From Aquisalinus flavus (GTDB lineage: Bacteria > Pseudomonadota > Alphaproteobacteria > Caulobacterales > Parvularculaceae): a DNA stretch of 64,000 bases. Below, in pieces: positions 28,632 through 37,498 of this stretch (position 1 is its first letter; every line of letters begins with the position of its first letter). A program made the position numbers and the translations under genes. Below the pieces are notes generated by a model. That model was not told the DNA's origin, searched no databases, and saw nothing but the letters and a program-made list of their open reading frames with translations. The DNA lies in assembly GCF_022559625.1 (NCBI RefSeq), contig NZ_CP042288.1:2924155-2988154 (forward strand), read 5' to 3'.

Positions 28632-29261
28632 CTATTGTCGCTGGAACTCGCCGGAAAAGCGGATCGCCACCTCGTCGCTGACGAAGCTCGAGAAGCGCCC
28701 GAGGCCGAACTCCGACCGGTTCAGCGTACCCTCGGCATCGAACCCCAGCGTATAGGCTCCGGTCAGCGGCACCTGCGCCCCGCCATTGAAGGTGACGGTC
28801 AGGGTCACCGGCGCCGTAATTTCGCCGATTGTCAGGTCGCCGGCGACCTCGCCGCTATTGCGCCCTGTGACGGTGATGCCGGTCGAGACGAAGCGCGCCT
28901 GCGGCGCGGCCGCCACGTCGAACCAGTCGCTGCCTTTCAGCGTCCCGGTGAAGTCGGGCGTCGCGATCGACAGGGAGGTCATATCGACCAGCACGTCGAG
29001 CGCGGCGGCCTCTGGGGCTGCCTCGTCGAAATCGAGACTGGCCTCGAGCCGGTCGAAGCGCCCGGTCAGGGTCGACAGGCCCATATGGTTCAGGCTGAAG
29101 GACAGGCTGGCATGATCCGGGTCGAGACGATAAAGGCCGGGCTTCAGCGCCGCCTGTTCCTGCGCCACCTCGGGCGTCAGCAGACCGCGCACGCCGGGCA
29201 GGTCTGCAAGGCTCGAGCAGCCCGTCACGCAGACTGCCATCAAGATCGGCGCAAGGCGCAT
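28632..29261 (-). CDS. YceI family lipoprotein (first of two)
   Basis: 209 residues from the ATG at 29261, with AGGGAG upstream; an open extension to 29420 overlaps kynU and is a shadow. The lipobox is VTGCSSL. YceI features: DPDHASLSFSLNHMGLSTLTGRFDRLEASLDF, APQARFVSTGITVTG, and TYLGFDAEGT-type strands ending LNRSEFGLGRFSSFVSDEVAIRF. It is similar in design to the adjacent YceI gene. It starts ten bases after the kynureninase stop, so it belongs to the tryptophan-degradation operon; the reason is not known. Confidence 0.88.
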   Translation of the reverse strand: MRLAPILMAVCVTGCSSLADLPGVRGLLTPEVAQEQAALKPGLYRLDPDHASLSFSLNHMGLSTLTGRFDRLEASLDFDEAAPEAAALDVLVDMTSLSIATPDFTGTLKGSDWFDVAAAPQARFVSTGITVTGRNSGEVAGDLTIGEITAPVTLTVTFNGGAQVPLTGAYTLGFDAEGTLNRSEFGLGRFSSFVSDEVAIRFSGEFQRQ

Positions 29262-29271
29262 GAAATCTCCC

Positions 29272-30387
29272 TCATCCAGCGAGCGCATCGCGCGCCGCCT
29301 CTCTGTCCTGGTCAGTGATATAGAGATGAACCGAGAGGCGCAAAGCGCCATCGCGGCGGTCGTGCCGTATGCCGGCTTCCTCAAGCCTCGCCGCTGCCGC
29401 TTCCATATCGTGTGGCGCATAGAGCAGGTGTGACCCGCGCCGGCCCTCGCGCGGTTCCGAGCGGATCAGGGCCGGGTCGAGACCGTCGATCAACCGCCCC
29501 AGGCGCTGCTGGTTCTGGCGATGAATGGCGTCGATACCGATGGCCGTCAGCGTCTCGACCGCGTGCGCCGCCATGGCGTAGGGCAGGACTGACGGCGTGC
29601 CGCCCCAGAAGCGCCGCGCATCCGGGGCATAGCGAAACTGTTTCAGGTCGAACTCGAACGAGTCCTCATGGCTGAACCAGCCGACATCGAGTGGCGTGCA
29701 GGTCTCGACGATTTGCGGGCTTACCCACAGGAACGCCGCACCCGGCCCGCCGCACAGATATTTGACCGAGGTTCCGATGACGAAATCGGCCTGCCATAGG
29801 GCGAGGTCGATCGGGATCGTGCCTGCCGACTGGGCGATATCGACGACGCTGACGATCCCGCGTGCTGCCGCAAACTGCGTGATCGATACGACCGGTGCCA
29901 GCATGGCCGAGTTGGAATAGGCGTGGGTGACCAGCACGATGCCGACATCATCGCCCATGGCGTCGAGCCAGACTTCCTCGTCGGTCAGGTCCGCCTCGCG
30001 CGGCACATAGCGAAGCTGCCAGCCGAGGCGTTCAGCCTGAAGCGCGACAAAGCCGATGGTCGGGAAGTCCTGTTCGCTCAGCAGGATGACGTTTCTCCTG
30101 TCCGGCTGCGGCAGGGAGAAGAGGATCTTGGTCAGCGCTGATGACACATTCGCCTGGGGGCAGATCAGCGCCGGATCGGCGTTGAGAAAAGAGCCGAGCG
30201 CCGTCCTGAACCGGTCGAGAATGGCGAGCCATTCATCCCATGACTGGCCCTGCATGCGCCAGGGGTCGAGGACCTGCTTGTTCAGCGTTGCCGCCGCACC
30301 CCTCGGCATCAGGCCGACGGAATGGGACAGGAAATAGGGTGTTTCCGGCTTTAGGAACCGGGTGCGGATCGTGCCGTCCATCCCCAT
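29272..30387 (-). CDS. kynU: Kynureninase-like PLP enzyme (aminotransferase class V)
   Basis: 371 residues. Class V fold: N-terminal SHSVGLMPRGAAATLNKQV, the D-x-A/S cofactor segment VSVVDIAQSAGTIPIDL and PLP-lysine in IGTSVKYLCGGPGAAFLWV. Typical kynureninases have the same GTxKYLxGGPG and PLxGWxxHxxxFxF elements; here PLDVGWFSHEDSFEFDL is present. It is some 40 residues shorter than the Pseudomonas-type enzyme, mainly at the N-terminus. Its start overlaps the tryptophan dioxygenase stop (ATGA), which supports cleavage of kynurenine to anthranilate and alanine. No kynurenine formamidase is nearby. Confidence 0.85.
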   Translation of the reverse strand: MGMDGTIRTRFLKPETPYFLSHSVGLMPRGAAATLNKQVLDPWRMQGQSWDEWLAILDRFRTALGSFLNADPALICPQANVSSALTKILFSLPQPDRRNVILLSEQDFPTIGFVALQAERLGWQLRYVPREADLTDEEVWLDAMGDDVGIVLVTHAYSNSAMLAPVVSITQFAAARGIVSVVDIAQSAGTIPIDLALWQADFVIGTSVKYLCGGPGAAFLWVSPQIVETCTPLDVGWFSHEDSFEFDLKQFRYAPDARRFWGGTPSVLPYAMAAHAVETLTAIGIDAIHRQNQQRLGRLIDGLDPALIRSEPREGRRGSHLLYAPHDMEAAAARLEEAGIRHDRRDGALRLSVHLYITDQDREAARDALAG

Positions 30388-31151
30388 CAGTGGGCCTTGA
30401 TGCCGCTGCCATCGCTGGTCGCGCCCAGCGCTTCACGCTCGCGGCCATAGGAAGCGCCCCAATTATCGGTCATTCGTCCGCGCACGGACCACAGCGCCGG
30501 ATAGAATTGCGACTTCAGCCCGTTCTGCAGGATTTCCACAGGCCGGCCTTTCAGGGACTTGGCGTCAAGGCCGATGGAGCGGTGGATCAGCTGGATATGG
30601 TGATAGCGGAAACGCTGGAACAGCTCGTCGAAATCGGCCATCGCCTCGGCGACCATAAAGCCATCGCCATGGTCATAGCCGCCATCATAGATGTCATCGA
30701 CGCTCTTGCCATCGCCGGTCAGGTAGACACGTTCGAACGTGTCCCACAGTTCCGGCGCCATTTTCAGCAGGGTGCGGAAGCCCGGCGATTCCTGGCCCGA
30801 TCCATTGCCGAGCTGCAGGCGGATCTCCTGATACTCCTTCGGCGACATCGTCTCCAGCAGCGCGATCTGCGAGATCAGGTGCTGTTGCAGCAGGTGCACA
30901 CGCCTGAACAGCGTCAGTACACGGTTCGATTGGCGCTCAGCCATATAGTCGTCGATCTCGAGGAGGGTGAAGGCCATCAGTTTCATCCACAGCTCCTCGA
31001 CTTGGTGGACGATCTGGAACTGCAGCTCGTCATGATTGGCGAGCGCGTCATAGGGCTTCTGGCAGGACAGGAGCGAGTGCGTGTTAAGATAGATTTCGTA
31101 ATCGAGCGTGCCGTCGCCGCCGATCATCTCGTAATATTTTTCACGGTTCAT
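30387..31151 (-). CDS. kynA: Tryptophan 2,3-dioxygenase family protein
   Basis: 254 residues, shorter than usual. The family signature is LQFQIVHQVEELWMKLM near residue 45, then IRLQLGNGSGQESPGFR, and a heme-ligand candidate in YHHIQLIHRSIGL. Known enzymes open the indole ring of tryptophan to N-formylkynurenine using heme and O2. The usual GTGGS-type substrate loop after the heme His is missing and replaced by DAKSLKGRPVEILQNGLKSQ, so this is a divergent subfamily. GGGAGA precedes the ATG, and kynureninase follows with a four-base overlap. Confidence 0.85.
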   Translation of the reverse strand: MNREKYYEMIGGDGTLDYEIYLNTHSLLSCQKPYDALANHDELQFQIVHQVEELWMKLMAFTLLEIDDYMAERQSNRVLTLFRRVHLLQQHLISQIALLETMSPKEYQEIRLQLGNGSGQESPGFRTLLKMAPELWDTFERVYLTGDGKSVDDIYDGGYDHGDGFMVAEAMADFDELFQRFRYHHIQLIHRSIGLDAKSLKGRPVEILQNGLKSQFYPALWSVRGRMTDNWGASYGREREALGATSDGSGIKAH

Positions 31152-31234
31152 GCGGGGTCTCCCGGATTTCTGGCTTTATTCAGCCTGTTCTGCCCGCACT
31201 AGAGCAGCCACGGGCAACACCCGCAAGGCGCGGC

Positions 31235-31987
31235 TCAGCCTTTGGCAGAGCAGGCCGGGCAGGCCGGGTCGCGTGGCAGTTTCACGCGCCGGGTCGTGGC
31301 GTTCATGCCATTATATATCAAGACGTGCCCGGCGAGCGGCTCGCCGAAACCGGTCAGGAACCGGATTGCCTCCATCGCCGCCATCGTCCCGACAAGGCCT
31401 GGCACCGCGCCGAGCACGCCCTGCGTCTCGCAGTCGGCGGCGTCTGGCGGCGTCTCCGGCACCAGGCAGCGATAACAGGGCTGGTCGCGGCCGGGAGCAA
31501 ACAGCGCGACCTGACCATCGAACCGGCCGATGGCGGCGGAGAGAAGCGGTGTACCCGTCTCAAGGCAGGAATCGTTCAACGCATATCGCGCCTCGAAATT
31601 GTCGACGCCCTCAATGGCAAGGTCGACATCTTCGAGAAGCTGTTTTGCATTGTCCGCTGTCAGCCTTGCTTCGATGGGTTCCACTGTGCAATCCGGATTG
31701 ATCGCCTGCAGGCGGGCTGCAGCGACGGCCGCTTTCCGCTTGCCGATATCGTCCGTGGTAAATAATATCTGCCGTTGCAGGTTGGACAGGGCAACGTCAT
31801 CATCATCACACAGACGGATATGGCCGACACCCGCCGCGGCGAGATAGGCGAGGATCGGGCAGCCGAGCCCGCCGGCGCCGGCGACCAGCACCCGCGCCTC
31901 GAGCAGCGCCTGCTGGCCCTGTCCGCCGATCTCCGGCAACAGGATATGGCGCCTGTATCGCTCCAGCTGGTCGGGGGTGAGGGGCAT
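31235..31987 (-). CDS. moeB: HesA/MoeB/ThiF family adenylyltransferase
   Basis: 250 residues from the ATG at 31987 (MPLTPDQLERYRRHILLPEIGG, the standard start); an open extension upstream overlaps dut. ATP-binding motif VLVAGAGGLGCPILAYLAAAGVG, activation-loop residues NLQRQILF, EGVDNFEARYALND, and zinc cysteines in CYRC and CPAC. It adenylates the C-terminus of a small sulfur carrier such as MoaD or ThiS. No rhodanese domain is present. Neighbours do not show which carrier is used. Confidence 0.9.
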   Translation of the reverse strand: MPLTPDQLERYRRHILLPEIGGQGQQALLEARVLVAGAGGLGCPILAYLAAAGVGHIRLCDDDDVALSNLQRQILFTTDDIGKRKAAVAAARLQAINPDCTVEPIEARLTADNAKQLLEDVDLAIEGVDNFEARYALNDSCLETGTPLLSAAIGRFDGQVALFAPGRDQPCYRCLVPETPPDAADCETQGVLGAVPGLVGTMAAMEAIRFLTGFGEPLAGHVLIYNGMNATTRRVKLPRDPACPACSAKG

Positions 31988-32093
31988 GGGATGTCTCGCC
32001 TTGGGTTCTTCCGGCGGCCTTCGGAACCTGGTCAACCAAGGGCCTGCAAGACATCTTATGCCGTTCAGGCCCGGTGAAACAGATCTGTCAGGA

Positions 32094-32570
32094 TTATTTC
32101 GATCCTGTCGACCCGAAGCCGCCTTCGCCGCGCGCGGTCTCGTCGAGCTCGTCGACTTCCTCATAGATCGCCTGGAACACAGGGGCGATCACCATCTGGC
32201 CGATGCGGTCGCCGCGGTTGATGGTGAAGTCTTCGGCGCCGTGATTGATCAGGATCACTTTCAGCTCGCCGCGATAATCCGCGTCGATCGTGCCCGGCGC
32301 GTTGACGCAGGAAATGCCGTGCTTGGCGGCAAGGCCGGAGCGCGGGCGCATCTGCGCCTCCCAGCCGGGCGGCAGCGCCATGGCAAGGCCCGTCGGCACC
32401 ATGAAGCGCTCGCCGGGCTTGAGTACCAGCGGCTCGCCGTCGGGGATCGCGGCACGCACATCGGCCCCGGCAGCCAGCGCCGTTTCGTATTTCGGCAGGG
32501 CCAGCCCGGCTGCATGGGGCAGGCGTTTCAGCTGGACGATGGGCGGCTTGGTGGTCGGCATCTGGGTCAT
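32094..32570 (-). CDS. dut: Deoxyuridine 5'-triphosphate nucleotidohydrolase
   Basis: 158 residues from the ATG at 32570. All five dUTPase motifs are visible: [29 protein letters not shown] with [24 protein letters not shown] and the C-terminal P-loop-like [12 protein letters not shown]. It hydrolyses dUTP to dUMP, keeping uracil out of DNA, and functions as a trimer. In many alphaproteobacteria dut sits next to coaBC; here coaBC is 11 kb away. Confidence 0.97.
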   Translation of the reverse strand: MTQMPTTKPPIVQLKRLPHAAGLALPKYETALAAGADVRAAIPDGEPLVLKPGERFMVPTGLAMALPPGWEAQMRPRSGLAAKHGISCVNAPGTIDADYRGELKVILINHGAEDFTINRGDRIGQMVIAPVFQAIYEEVDELDETARGEGGFGSTGSK

Positions 32571-32634
32571 GCTCAATTGACTATGCTGCCGGTTCGTTCC
32601 GGGCAAGCGCCAAACCCGCGAGTCTGGAAAACTG

Positions 32635-33636
32635 TCACTCGGTTTCCACCACGCCCAGCGCGTCCTTCATGCCCGGCAGCCATTCTTCGGTCTCCCGGTC
32701 CCAGACGGGGAAAGTATTGGCGAAAGCCCATGGACAGGTGGAGACGCCTGCCTCTTCCATGGTCTCGCGCACCATCGCCGTCCACGGCACCCGCTTTTCC
32801 AGCGGCACCTGGTCGTAGACGCCATACTCGCCGAGGAAGACGGGGTAGCCGGTTTTGTCGCCATGGGCTTTCGCGGTGGCGGCGTCGTCGATCACCTGCT
32901 GGCGTTCCTCCTCCGTGCCCCAGTCGACGTCGCGATCCAGTGGCATGCCCGCCCAGGGCGCCTTCTGGTGCGTGAATTCGTGCGGATCGTAATAGTGGAA
33001 GGTGTGTACGATGTTCTCGTCGCCCGGCGTCTCGGGGATCGAGGGCAGGCCGCGGATCGAGTTCCACTCGTCGCCGCCAATGATCACGATCCGCTCCGGG
33101 TTGGTCTCGCGGATCGCGGCCAGCCCGTCGAGCAGCACGTCCTGCATGACCTCGCCGGAAAGCGCGTCGCGCGGCTCGTTCAGGATCTCGAAATAGAGCG
33201 AGTCCGGATATTCCTTGTAGTGGTCTGCGACCTGGCGCCACAGGGCGGCGAACTTGTCGTCGTAATCGGCGGGATTCTCATACAGCTCATCGAAATGGTG
33301 GATGTTGAGAATGACATTCAGGTCTTCTTCCAGGGCCCAGCCGATCATCTCGTCGACCGTGTCGAACCAGTCCTGCTCGATTGTGTAGGGCGTCTCGTCG
33401 GGCGCATAGGCCGACCAGCGAACGGGGATGCGGACCGTGTCGATATTGGTCTTGCCGATGGCGGTGAAATAGCGCCGGTCCGGTGCATTGCCCCACGACG
33501 CATCGCGCGGCGCTTCCAGCGTGTTGCCGATATTGATGCATTTCTTCGTCTCGAACCCGGCGGCATTGGCGGCACTGAGGGCGGTAAGCGCGCAGGCGGT
33601 CGAGAGCAGGGTTGAGCGGAACATCGTGCTGATCAT
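32635..33636 (-). CDS. Secreted glycoside hydrolase family 5 endoglucanase
   Basis: 333 residues. A signal peptide ([22 protein letters not shown]) is followed by a single GH5 barrel, with no carbohydrate-binding module. The N-terminal [17 protein letters not shown] matches the GH5 opening. The acid/base is Glu in [11 protein letters not shown], the nucleophile is Glu in [11 protein letters not shown], and HHFDEL and [13 protein letters not shown] line the cleft. Likely substrates are beta-1,4-glucans or related hemicellulose. It stands alone; AGGGAGG lies ten bases before the ATG. Confidence 0.92.
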   Translation of the reverse strand: MISTMFRSTLLSTACALTALSAANAAGFETKKCINIGNTLEAPRDASWGNAPDRRYFTAIGKTNIDTVRIPVRWSAYAPDETPYTIEQDWFDTVDEMIGWALEEDLNVILNIHHFDELYENPADYDDKFAALWRQVADHYKEYPDSLYFEILNEPRDALSGEVMQDVLLDGLAAIRETNPERIVIIGGDEWNSIRGLPSIPETPGDENIVHTFHYYDPHEFTHQKAPWAGMPLDRDVDWGTEEERQQVIDDAATAKAHGDKTGYPVFLGEYGVYDQVPLEKRVPWTAMVRETMEEAGVSTCPWAFANTFPVWDRETEEWLPGMKDALGVVETE

Positions 33637-33714
33637 GGGCGGCGGCCTCCCTATATCTGGTTATGGTCACGCTAACCGAAGGCTGCGTCGCAATCAAAGA
33701 CTTAAACGGCGGGT

Positions 33715-35037
33715 CTAGCCGTTATCTTCGAGGACTTCGCCGGCGAGATAGAGCGAGCCACAGATGAGGATGCGCGGTGCACCCTCATTGGAACGGAAGG
33801 CACTGTCGAGCGCTTCCTTCAGCGCCGACTCGACGCTGTCGCAGGCAATTGCCGGCAGGCCGGCGTGACGGGCGGAGACGGCGACCTTTTCCGGATCGCT
33901 GGCCGTGCCGGTCTGTGCCTGTACGGTAAGAACCATGGAGACGAGGTCGGCGAAGCAGCCGAAAAATCCGTCTGCGTCCTTGTTTTCCTGCAGACCGGAA
34001 ATGAGGATCAACGGGCGTGGCTGGCGTTCCTCGAGGTCGGCCATGGCGCGGGCAATCGCACGCGCGGCATGCGGATTATGCCCGCCATCGAGCCAGATCT
34101 CTACATCTTCGTGGGCTTTGGATCGCGCCAGCTCGACGAGCGGGCCGGTCGTCAGCCGCTGCAGGCGGGCAGGCCAGAAAGCGCCTTCCAGCCCGGCGGA
34201 AATCTTGTCGTCATTCGGCGCTACACCTGCGGCCTTCAGCGCGGCGACGGCGAGCCCGGCATTCTCGACCTGATGGCCGCCCAGCATGCGCGGCAGCGAC
34301 AGGTCGGACAGCGAGGTTTCGTCCTGATAGACGAGGCGGCCCTGTTCCTGATGAGCCGACCAGTCCTGCCCGGCGATATGCATCGGCGCGCCGAGGGCCA
34401 GCGCCCGGTCTTCGAGCACTTTCAGCGCTTCCTGGCGCTGGGCGCCGATCACTGCCGGGCGGCCCTTCTTGATGATGCCGGCCTTCTCGAAAGCGATCTT
34501 CTCGATCGTGTCGCCGAGATAGTCCTGATGGTCGAGGCCGATGGGGGTGATCACGCTGGCGATCGGGTCGTCGACGACATTGGTCGCATCGAGACGTCCG
34601 CCCAAGCCGGTTTCCAGCAGCAGGATATCCGCTGGCGTTTCGGCGAAGGCCAGAAGCGCCGCGCAGGTTACCGCCTCGAAATAGGTCAGCTCGACATCGC
34701 CCGCCGCGGCCTCGCACTTGCCCAGCACACGGAGCAGTTCCTGATCCTCGATTTGCTCGCTCGCGAGGACGATGCGCTCGTTGAAACGGACGAGGTGGGG
34801 AGAGGTATAGACGTGAACCCGGTGCCCGGCAGCGGCCAGGATCGCCCGCATATAGGCGATGACAGATCCCTTGCCATTGGTGCCGGCGACATGGATCACC
34901 GGCGGCAGTTTGAGATGCGGAGAGCCAAGCCGCTGCAGCCCTTGTCGCACCCGGGCGAGCGACAGGTCGATCACGCGCGGGCGCCGCTCGGCCAGGCGTG
35001 CCAGCAGGGCGTTTACATCGGCTGAGTTTCGTTGCAC
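33715..35037 (-). CDS. folC: Bifunctional folylpolyglutamate/dihydrofolate synthase
   Basis: 440 residues beginning with GTG. Mur-ligase-type ATP-binding motif VAGTNGKGSVIAYMRAILAAAGHRVHVYTSPHL, DILLLETGLGGRLDATNVV and ITPIGLDHQDYLGDTIEKIAFEKAGIIK are all present, with DGGHNPHAARAIA in the C-terminal domain. It makes dihydrofolate and then adds glutamates. It starts nine bases after accD, the common accD-folC order. Confidence 0.96.
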   Translation of the reverse strand: MQRNSADVNALLARLAERRPRVIDLSLARVRQGLQRLGSPHLKLPPVIHVAGTNGKGSVIAYMRAILAAAGHRVHVYTSPHLVRFNERIVLASEQIEDQELLRVLGKCEAAAGDVELTYFEAVTCAALLAFAETPADILLLETGLGGRLDATNVVDDPIASVITPIGLDHQDYLGDTIEKIAFEKAGIIKKGRPAVIGAQRQEALKVLEDRALALGAPMHIAGQDWSAHQEQGRLVYQDETSLSDLSLPRMLGGHQVENAGLAVAALKAAGVAPNDDKISAGLEGAFWPARLQRLTTGPLVELARSKAHEDVEIWLDGGHNPHAARAIARAMADLEERQPRPLILISGLQENKDADGFFGCFADLVSMVLTVQAQTGTASDPEKVAVSARHAGLPAIACDSVESALKEALDSAFRSNEGAPRILICGSLYLAGEVLEDNG

Positions 35038-35046
35038 GGGCGGTTT

Positions 35047-36045
35047 CTATTCAGCAGCCTTGTCGAGACCGTCTTCCGCCACGACTGCGTCCTTTGCTTT
35101 CGCCTTCGGCGCAGGCAGGCTCGTGACGTTGCTGGTGCTGGTCTCGGCGATGTCAGCCTTCTCTTCCGGCTTTGCGGCCGGCTTTGCCTTGACCCCGTGA
35201 CGGGTGAAGACGCGTAACAATCCACCGAGGATCTCGCGCATCTGCTTGCGCGGCACGACCATGTCAACCATCCCCTTGTCATGCAGATACTCCGCCCGCT
35301 GAAAACCTTCCGGCAGCTTCTCACGGATGGTCTGCTCGATCACGCGCGGTCCGGCGAAACCGATCAGCGCACCGGGCTCGGCGAGGTGAACGTCGCCCAG
35401 CATCGCGTAGGAGGCGGTGACGCCGCCGGTCGTCGGGTTGGTCAATACGACCACGTAAGGCAGGCCCGCTTCCTTGACCATCTGCACCGCAATGGTGGTG
35501 CGCGGCATCTGCATCAGTGACAGGATGCCTTCCTGCATACGGGCGCCGCCCGAAGCAGTGAACATGACGAAAGGCGCCTTCTGGGAGACGGCTTCCTCGG
35601 CGGCGCGGATGATCCCCTCGCCAAGGCCCATGCCCATCGAGCCGCCCATGAAGGCGAAGTTCTGCACGGCGACGACGCTGGTCACGCCATCGACCTTGCC
35701 GACGCCGATCACGAGAGCATCTTCCTCGCCCGTCTTCTTGCGGTATTCGCGCAGCCGGTCGGAATATTTCTTCTCGTCGCGGAATTTCAGCGGGTCGACC
35801 GGGACTTCCGGCAGCTTGATCTTTTTCCACTTGCCGTCATCGAACAGCGCATTGAGACGCTCGGTCACGTCGATCTTCATGTGATGATCGCAGGACGGGC
35901 AGACATGCAGATTCGCTTCCAGATCCCGGTTGAAGATCATCTCGCTGCAGGCCGGACATTTGGTCCACAGCGTGTCGCCGCTGTCGGACTGGCTGCGGAA
36001 GATTTTCTTGATCCCCGGCGGGGTGATATCGGAAAGCCAGTTCAT
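35047..36045 (-). CDS. accD: Acetyl-CoA carboxylase, carboxyltransferase subunit beta
   Basis: 332 residues. The N-terminal zinc ribbon is CPACSEMIFNRDLEANLHVCPSC (about 31-56). The carboxyltransferase fold contains FTASGGARMQEGILSLMQMPRT and ASYAMLGDVHLAEPGALIGFAGPRVIEQT. The last 45 residues are a polar Lys/Ala-rich tail. With AccA it transfers CO2 from biotin to acetyl-CoA. GAGGAGA precedes the ATG, 29 bases after trpA. Confidence 0.97.
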   Translation of the reverse strand: MNWLSDITPPGIKKIFRSQSDSGDTLWTKCPACSEMIFNRDLEANLHVCPSCDHHMKIDVTERLNALFDDGKWKKIKLPEVPVDPLKFRDEKKYSDRLREYRKKTGEEDALVIGVGKVDGVTSVVAVQNFAFMGGSMGMGLGEGIIRAAEEAVSQKAPFVMFTASGGARMQEGILSLMQMPRTTIAVQMVKEAGLPYVVVLTNPTTGGVTASYAMLGDVHLAEPGALIGFAGPRVIEQTIREKLPEGFQRAEYLHDKGMVDMVVPRKQMREILGGLLRVFTRHGVKAKPAAKPEEKADIAETSTSNVTSLPAPKAKAKDAVVAEDGLDKAAE

Positions 36046-36074
36046 GACGGTCTCCTCTAACCTCAGTAATACTC

Positions 36075-36908
36075 TTATCTGGCGCTATGCGCCGCGTCAG
36101 CAAGGCTTTTCGCCAGCGACGTTACCGCAGATGTTATTTTATCGCGGCTATTCTGGTCTTTTTCCAGGGCGCCCGCAAGCGCTTCGATCAATGCCGAGCC
36201 GACGACGACTGCATCGGCCGTCCGGGCGATTTCTGCTGCTCTCTCGGGCGTCTTGACCCCGAAACCGACCGCAACGGGCAAGCCGGAGGCAGCTTTCAAG
36301 CGGCCAACAGCGCTGGACACGGTATCGTTCGCGCCGGTCGCGCCGCCGGTGATCCCGGCAACCGAAACATAATAGACAAAGCCTGAGGTGTTCTTAACAA
36401 CGCTCGGCAATCTTTTGTCATCGGTCGTCGGGGTGGCGAGCCGGATGAAATCGAGCCCGGTCTTGCCCGCTGGTAGGCAAAGTTCCTCGTCTTCCTCGGG
36501 CGGCAGGTCGACGACGATCAGGCCGTCGACGCCGGCATCCTTTGCTTCCGCGAGGAAATTATCGACGCCCATGGAATAGACCGGGTTGTAATAGCCCATC
36601 AGGATGATCGGCGTCGCGTCATCCTCTTTCCTGAACTCGCGCACCATTTGCAGCGTCTTTTTCAGGGTCTGTCCGGCCGCCAGGGCGCGCAGGCCGGCCG
36701 CCTGGATCGCCGGGCCGTCAGCCATCGGGTCGGTGAAACAGATGCCAAGCTCGATCAGGTCGGCACCTGCCGCCGGCAATTGCTTCATCAGGTCGAGCGA
36801 CGTATCGTAATCCGGGTCTCCGGCCATGATGAACGGAATGAACGCGGCGCGGTTTTCCGCTTTCAGCGTCTCGAACCGGGCGGTTATGCGGGATGGCGAA
36901 GAGGACAT
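36075..36908 (-). CDS. trpA: Tryptophan synthase alpha chain
   Basis: 277 residues from the ATG at 36908 with GGGAG upstream. The catalytic Glu is in [19 protein letters not shown] (normally ELGVPFSDP) with the catalytic Asp in the same block. The phosphate-binding region is [15 protein letters not shown] and [14 protein letters not shown]. It splits indole-3-glycerol phosphate to indole for TrpB. It is first in trpA-accD-folC and is separated from trpB by two small genes and a terminator, so it must have its own promoter, probably within 36909-36980. Confidence 0.97.
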   Translation of the reverse strand: MSSSPSRITARFETLKAENRAAFIPFIMAGDPDYDTSLDLMKQLPAAGADLIELGICFTDPMADGPAIQAAGLRALAAGQTLKKTLQMVREFRKEDDATPIILMGYYNPVYSMGVDNFLAEAKDAGVDGLIVVDLPPEEDEELCLPAGKTGLDFIRLATPTTDDKRLPSVVKNTSGFVYYVSVAGITGGATGANDTVSSAVGRLKAASGLPVAVGFGVKTPERAAEIARTADAVVVGSALIEALAGALEKDQNSRDKITSAVTSLAKSLADAAHSAR

Positions 36909-36981
36909 GGGCCGGAATGGCTCCCTTATTCGGCGGTCGGCGGACCAACCCAATAGCGAGGCACTGCCCTGTTTTGCAAGC

Positions 36982-37013
36982 AAAAAGCCGCCCGGGAGCA
37001 AATACGGGCGGCT
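36982..37013 (-). terminator. Intrinsic terminator between the small exported protein gene and trpA
   Basis: Read on the minus strand: AGCCGCCCG (37013-37005), a ten-base loop, CGGGCGGCT (36994-36986), then TTTTG. It lies 43 bases past the stop of the 102-residue gene. It would isolate trpA-accD-folC from the trpB-BLUF part of the cluster. Confidence 0.85.
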
Positions 37014-37055
37014 GAGTAAGGTTTATCCTGCTGCTCTATCGTTGGGCGCAGGATG

Positions 37056-37364
37056 TTATTCGATCCAGCTTGCCGGACGCAGATTGGTCGGCGCACCGTC
37101 GGCGCTGACAGGGGATTGATCGGAATAGTTAACGTCACGACCGCTGATTTCGTACCGCATGCTGGATGGGGTCTCATAGCGCGCGACCCCGTCCTGGCCG
37201 GGGCGCGCGGCACGGCTGGTGGTTGCTTGCGGCGCGTCGAGATCAACATCCGCTGCGGCATAGCGCTCTTCCTGAGCGACGCTGTCCTGAGAAGTGACTT
37301 CTTCAGCTTCGGCATGACCTGCAGCGAATGTCGCGATCACCAGAAAGATAAACAGACGGATCAT
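37056..37364 (-). CDS. Small exported protein of unknown function
   Basis: 102 residues from the ATG at 37364, with CGGAG eight bases upstream. An N-terminal signal peptide (MIRLFIFLVIATFAAGHAEA) is followed by a polar, apparently disordered mature chain rich in Asp, Ser, Ala and Pro, ending ASWIE. No cysteine occurs in the mature part and no domain is recognised. It lies between the BLUF gene and the terminator before trpA, all on the same strand. Confidence 0.72.
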   Translation of the reverse strand: MIRLFIFLVIATFAAGHAEAEEVTSQDSVAQEERYAAADVDLDAPQATTSRAARPGQDGVARYETPSSMRYEISGRDVNYSDQSPVSADGAPTNLRPASWIE

Positions 37365-37498
37365 TTCAGTCTCCGGAGGCACCGGGGTCGGTGGCCATTG
37401 CATTGTTCTATGCACTGGCAACAACCATACTGGCCCTTGGTTCCCGATGCCGCCTGCGGCACCCGGTTTACCAATCTGTTATCAGGGTGCTGATCGTC

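Noticed and set aside
31199..31209. Another CTAGAGCAGCC, the first 11 bases of repeat R1
   Set aside because: Similarity stops after 11 bases, no palindrome follows and no gene ends there. It could be a remnant but is not supported.
32607..33636. The GH5 gene as part of a polysaccharide utilisation locus
   Set aside because: No TonB receptor, sugar transporter or other hydrolase is adjacent; neighbours are dut and folC.
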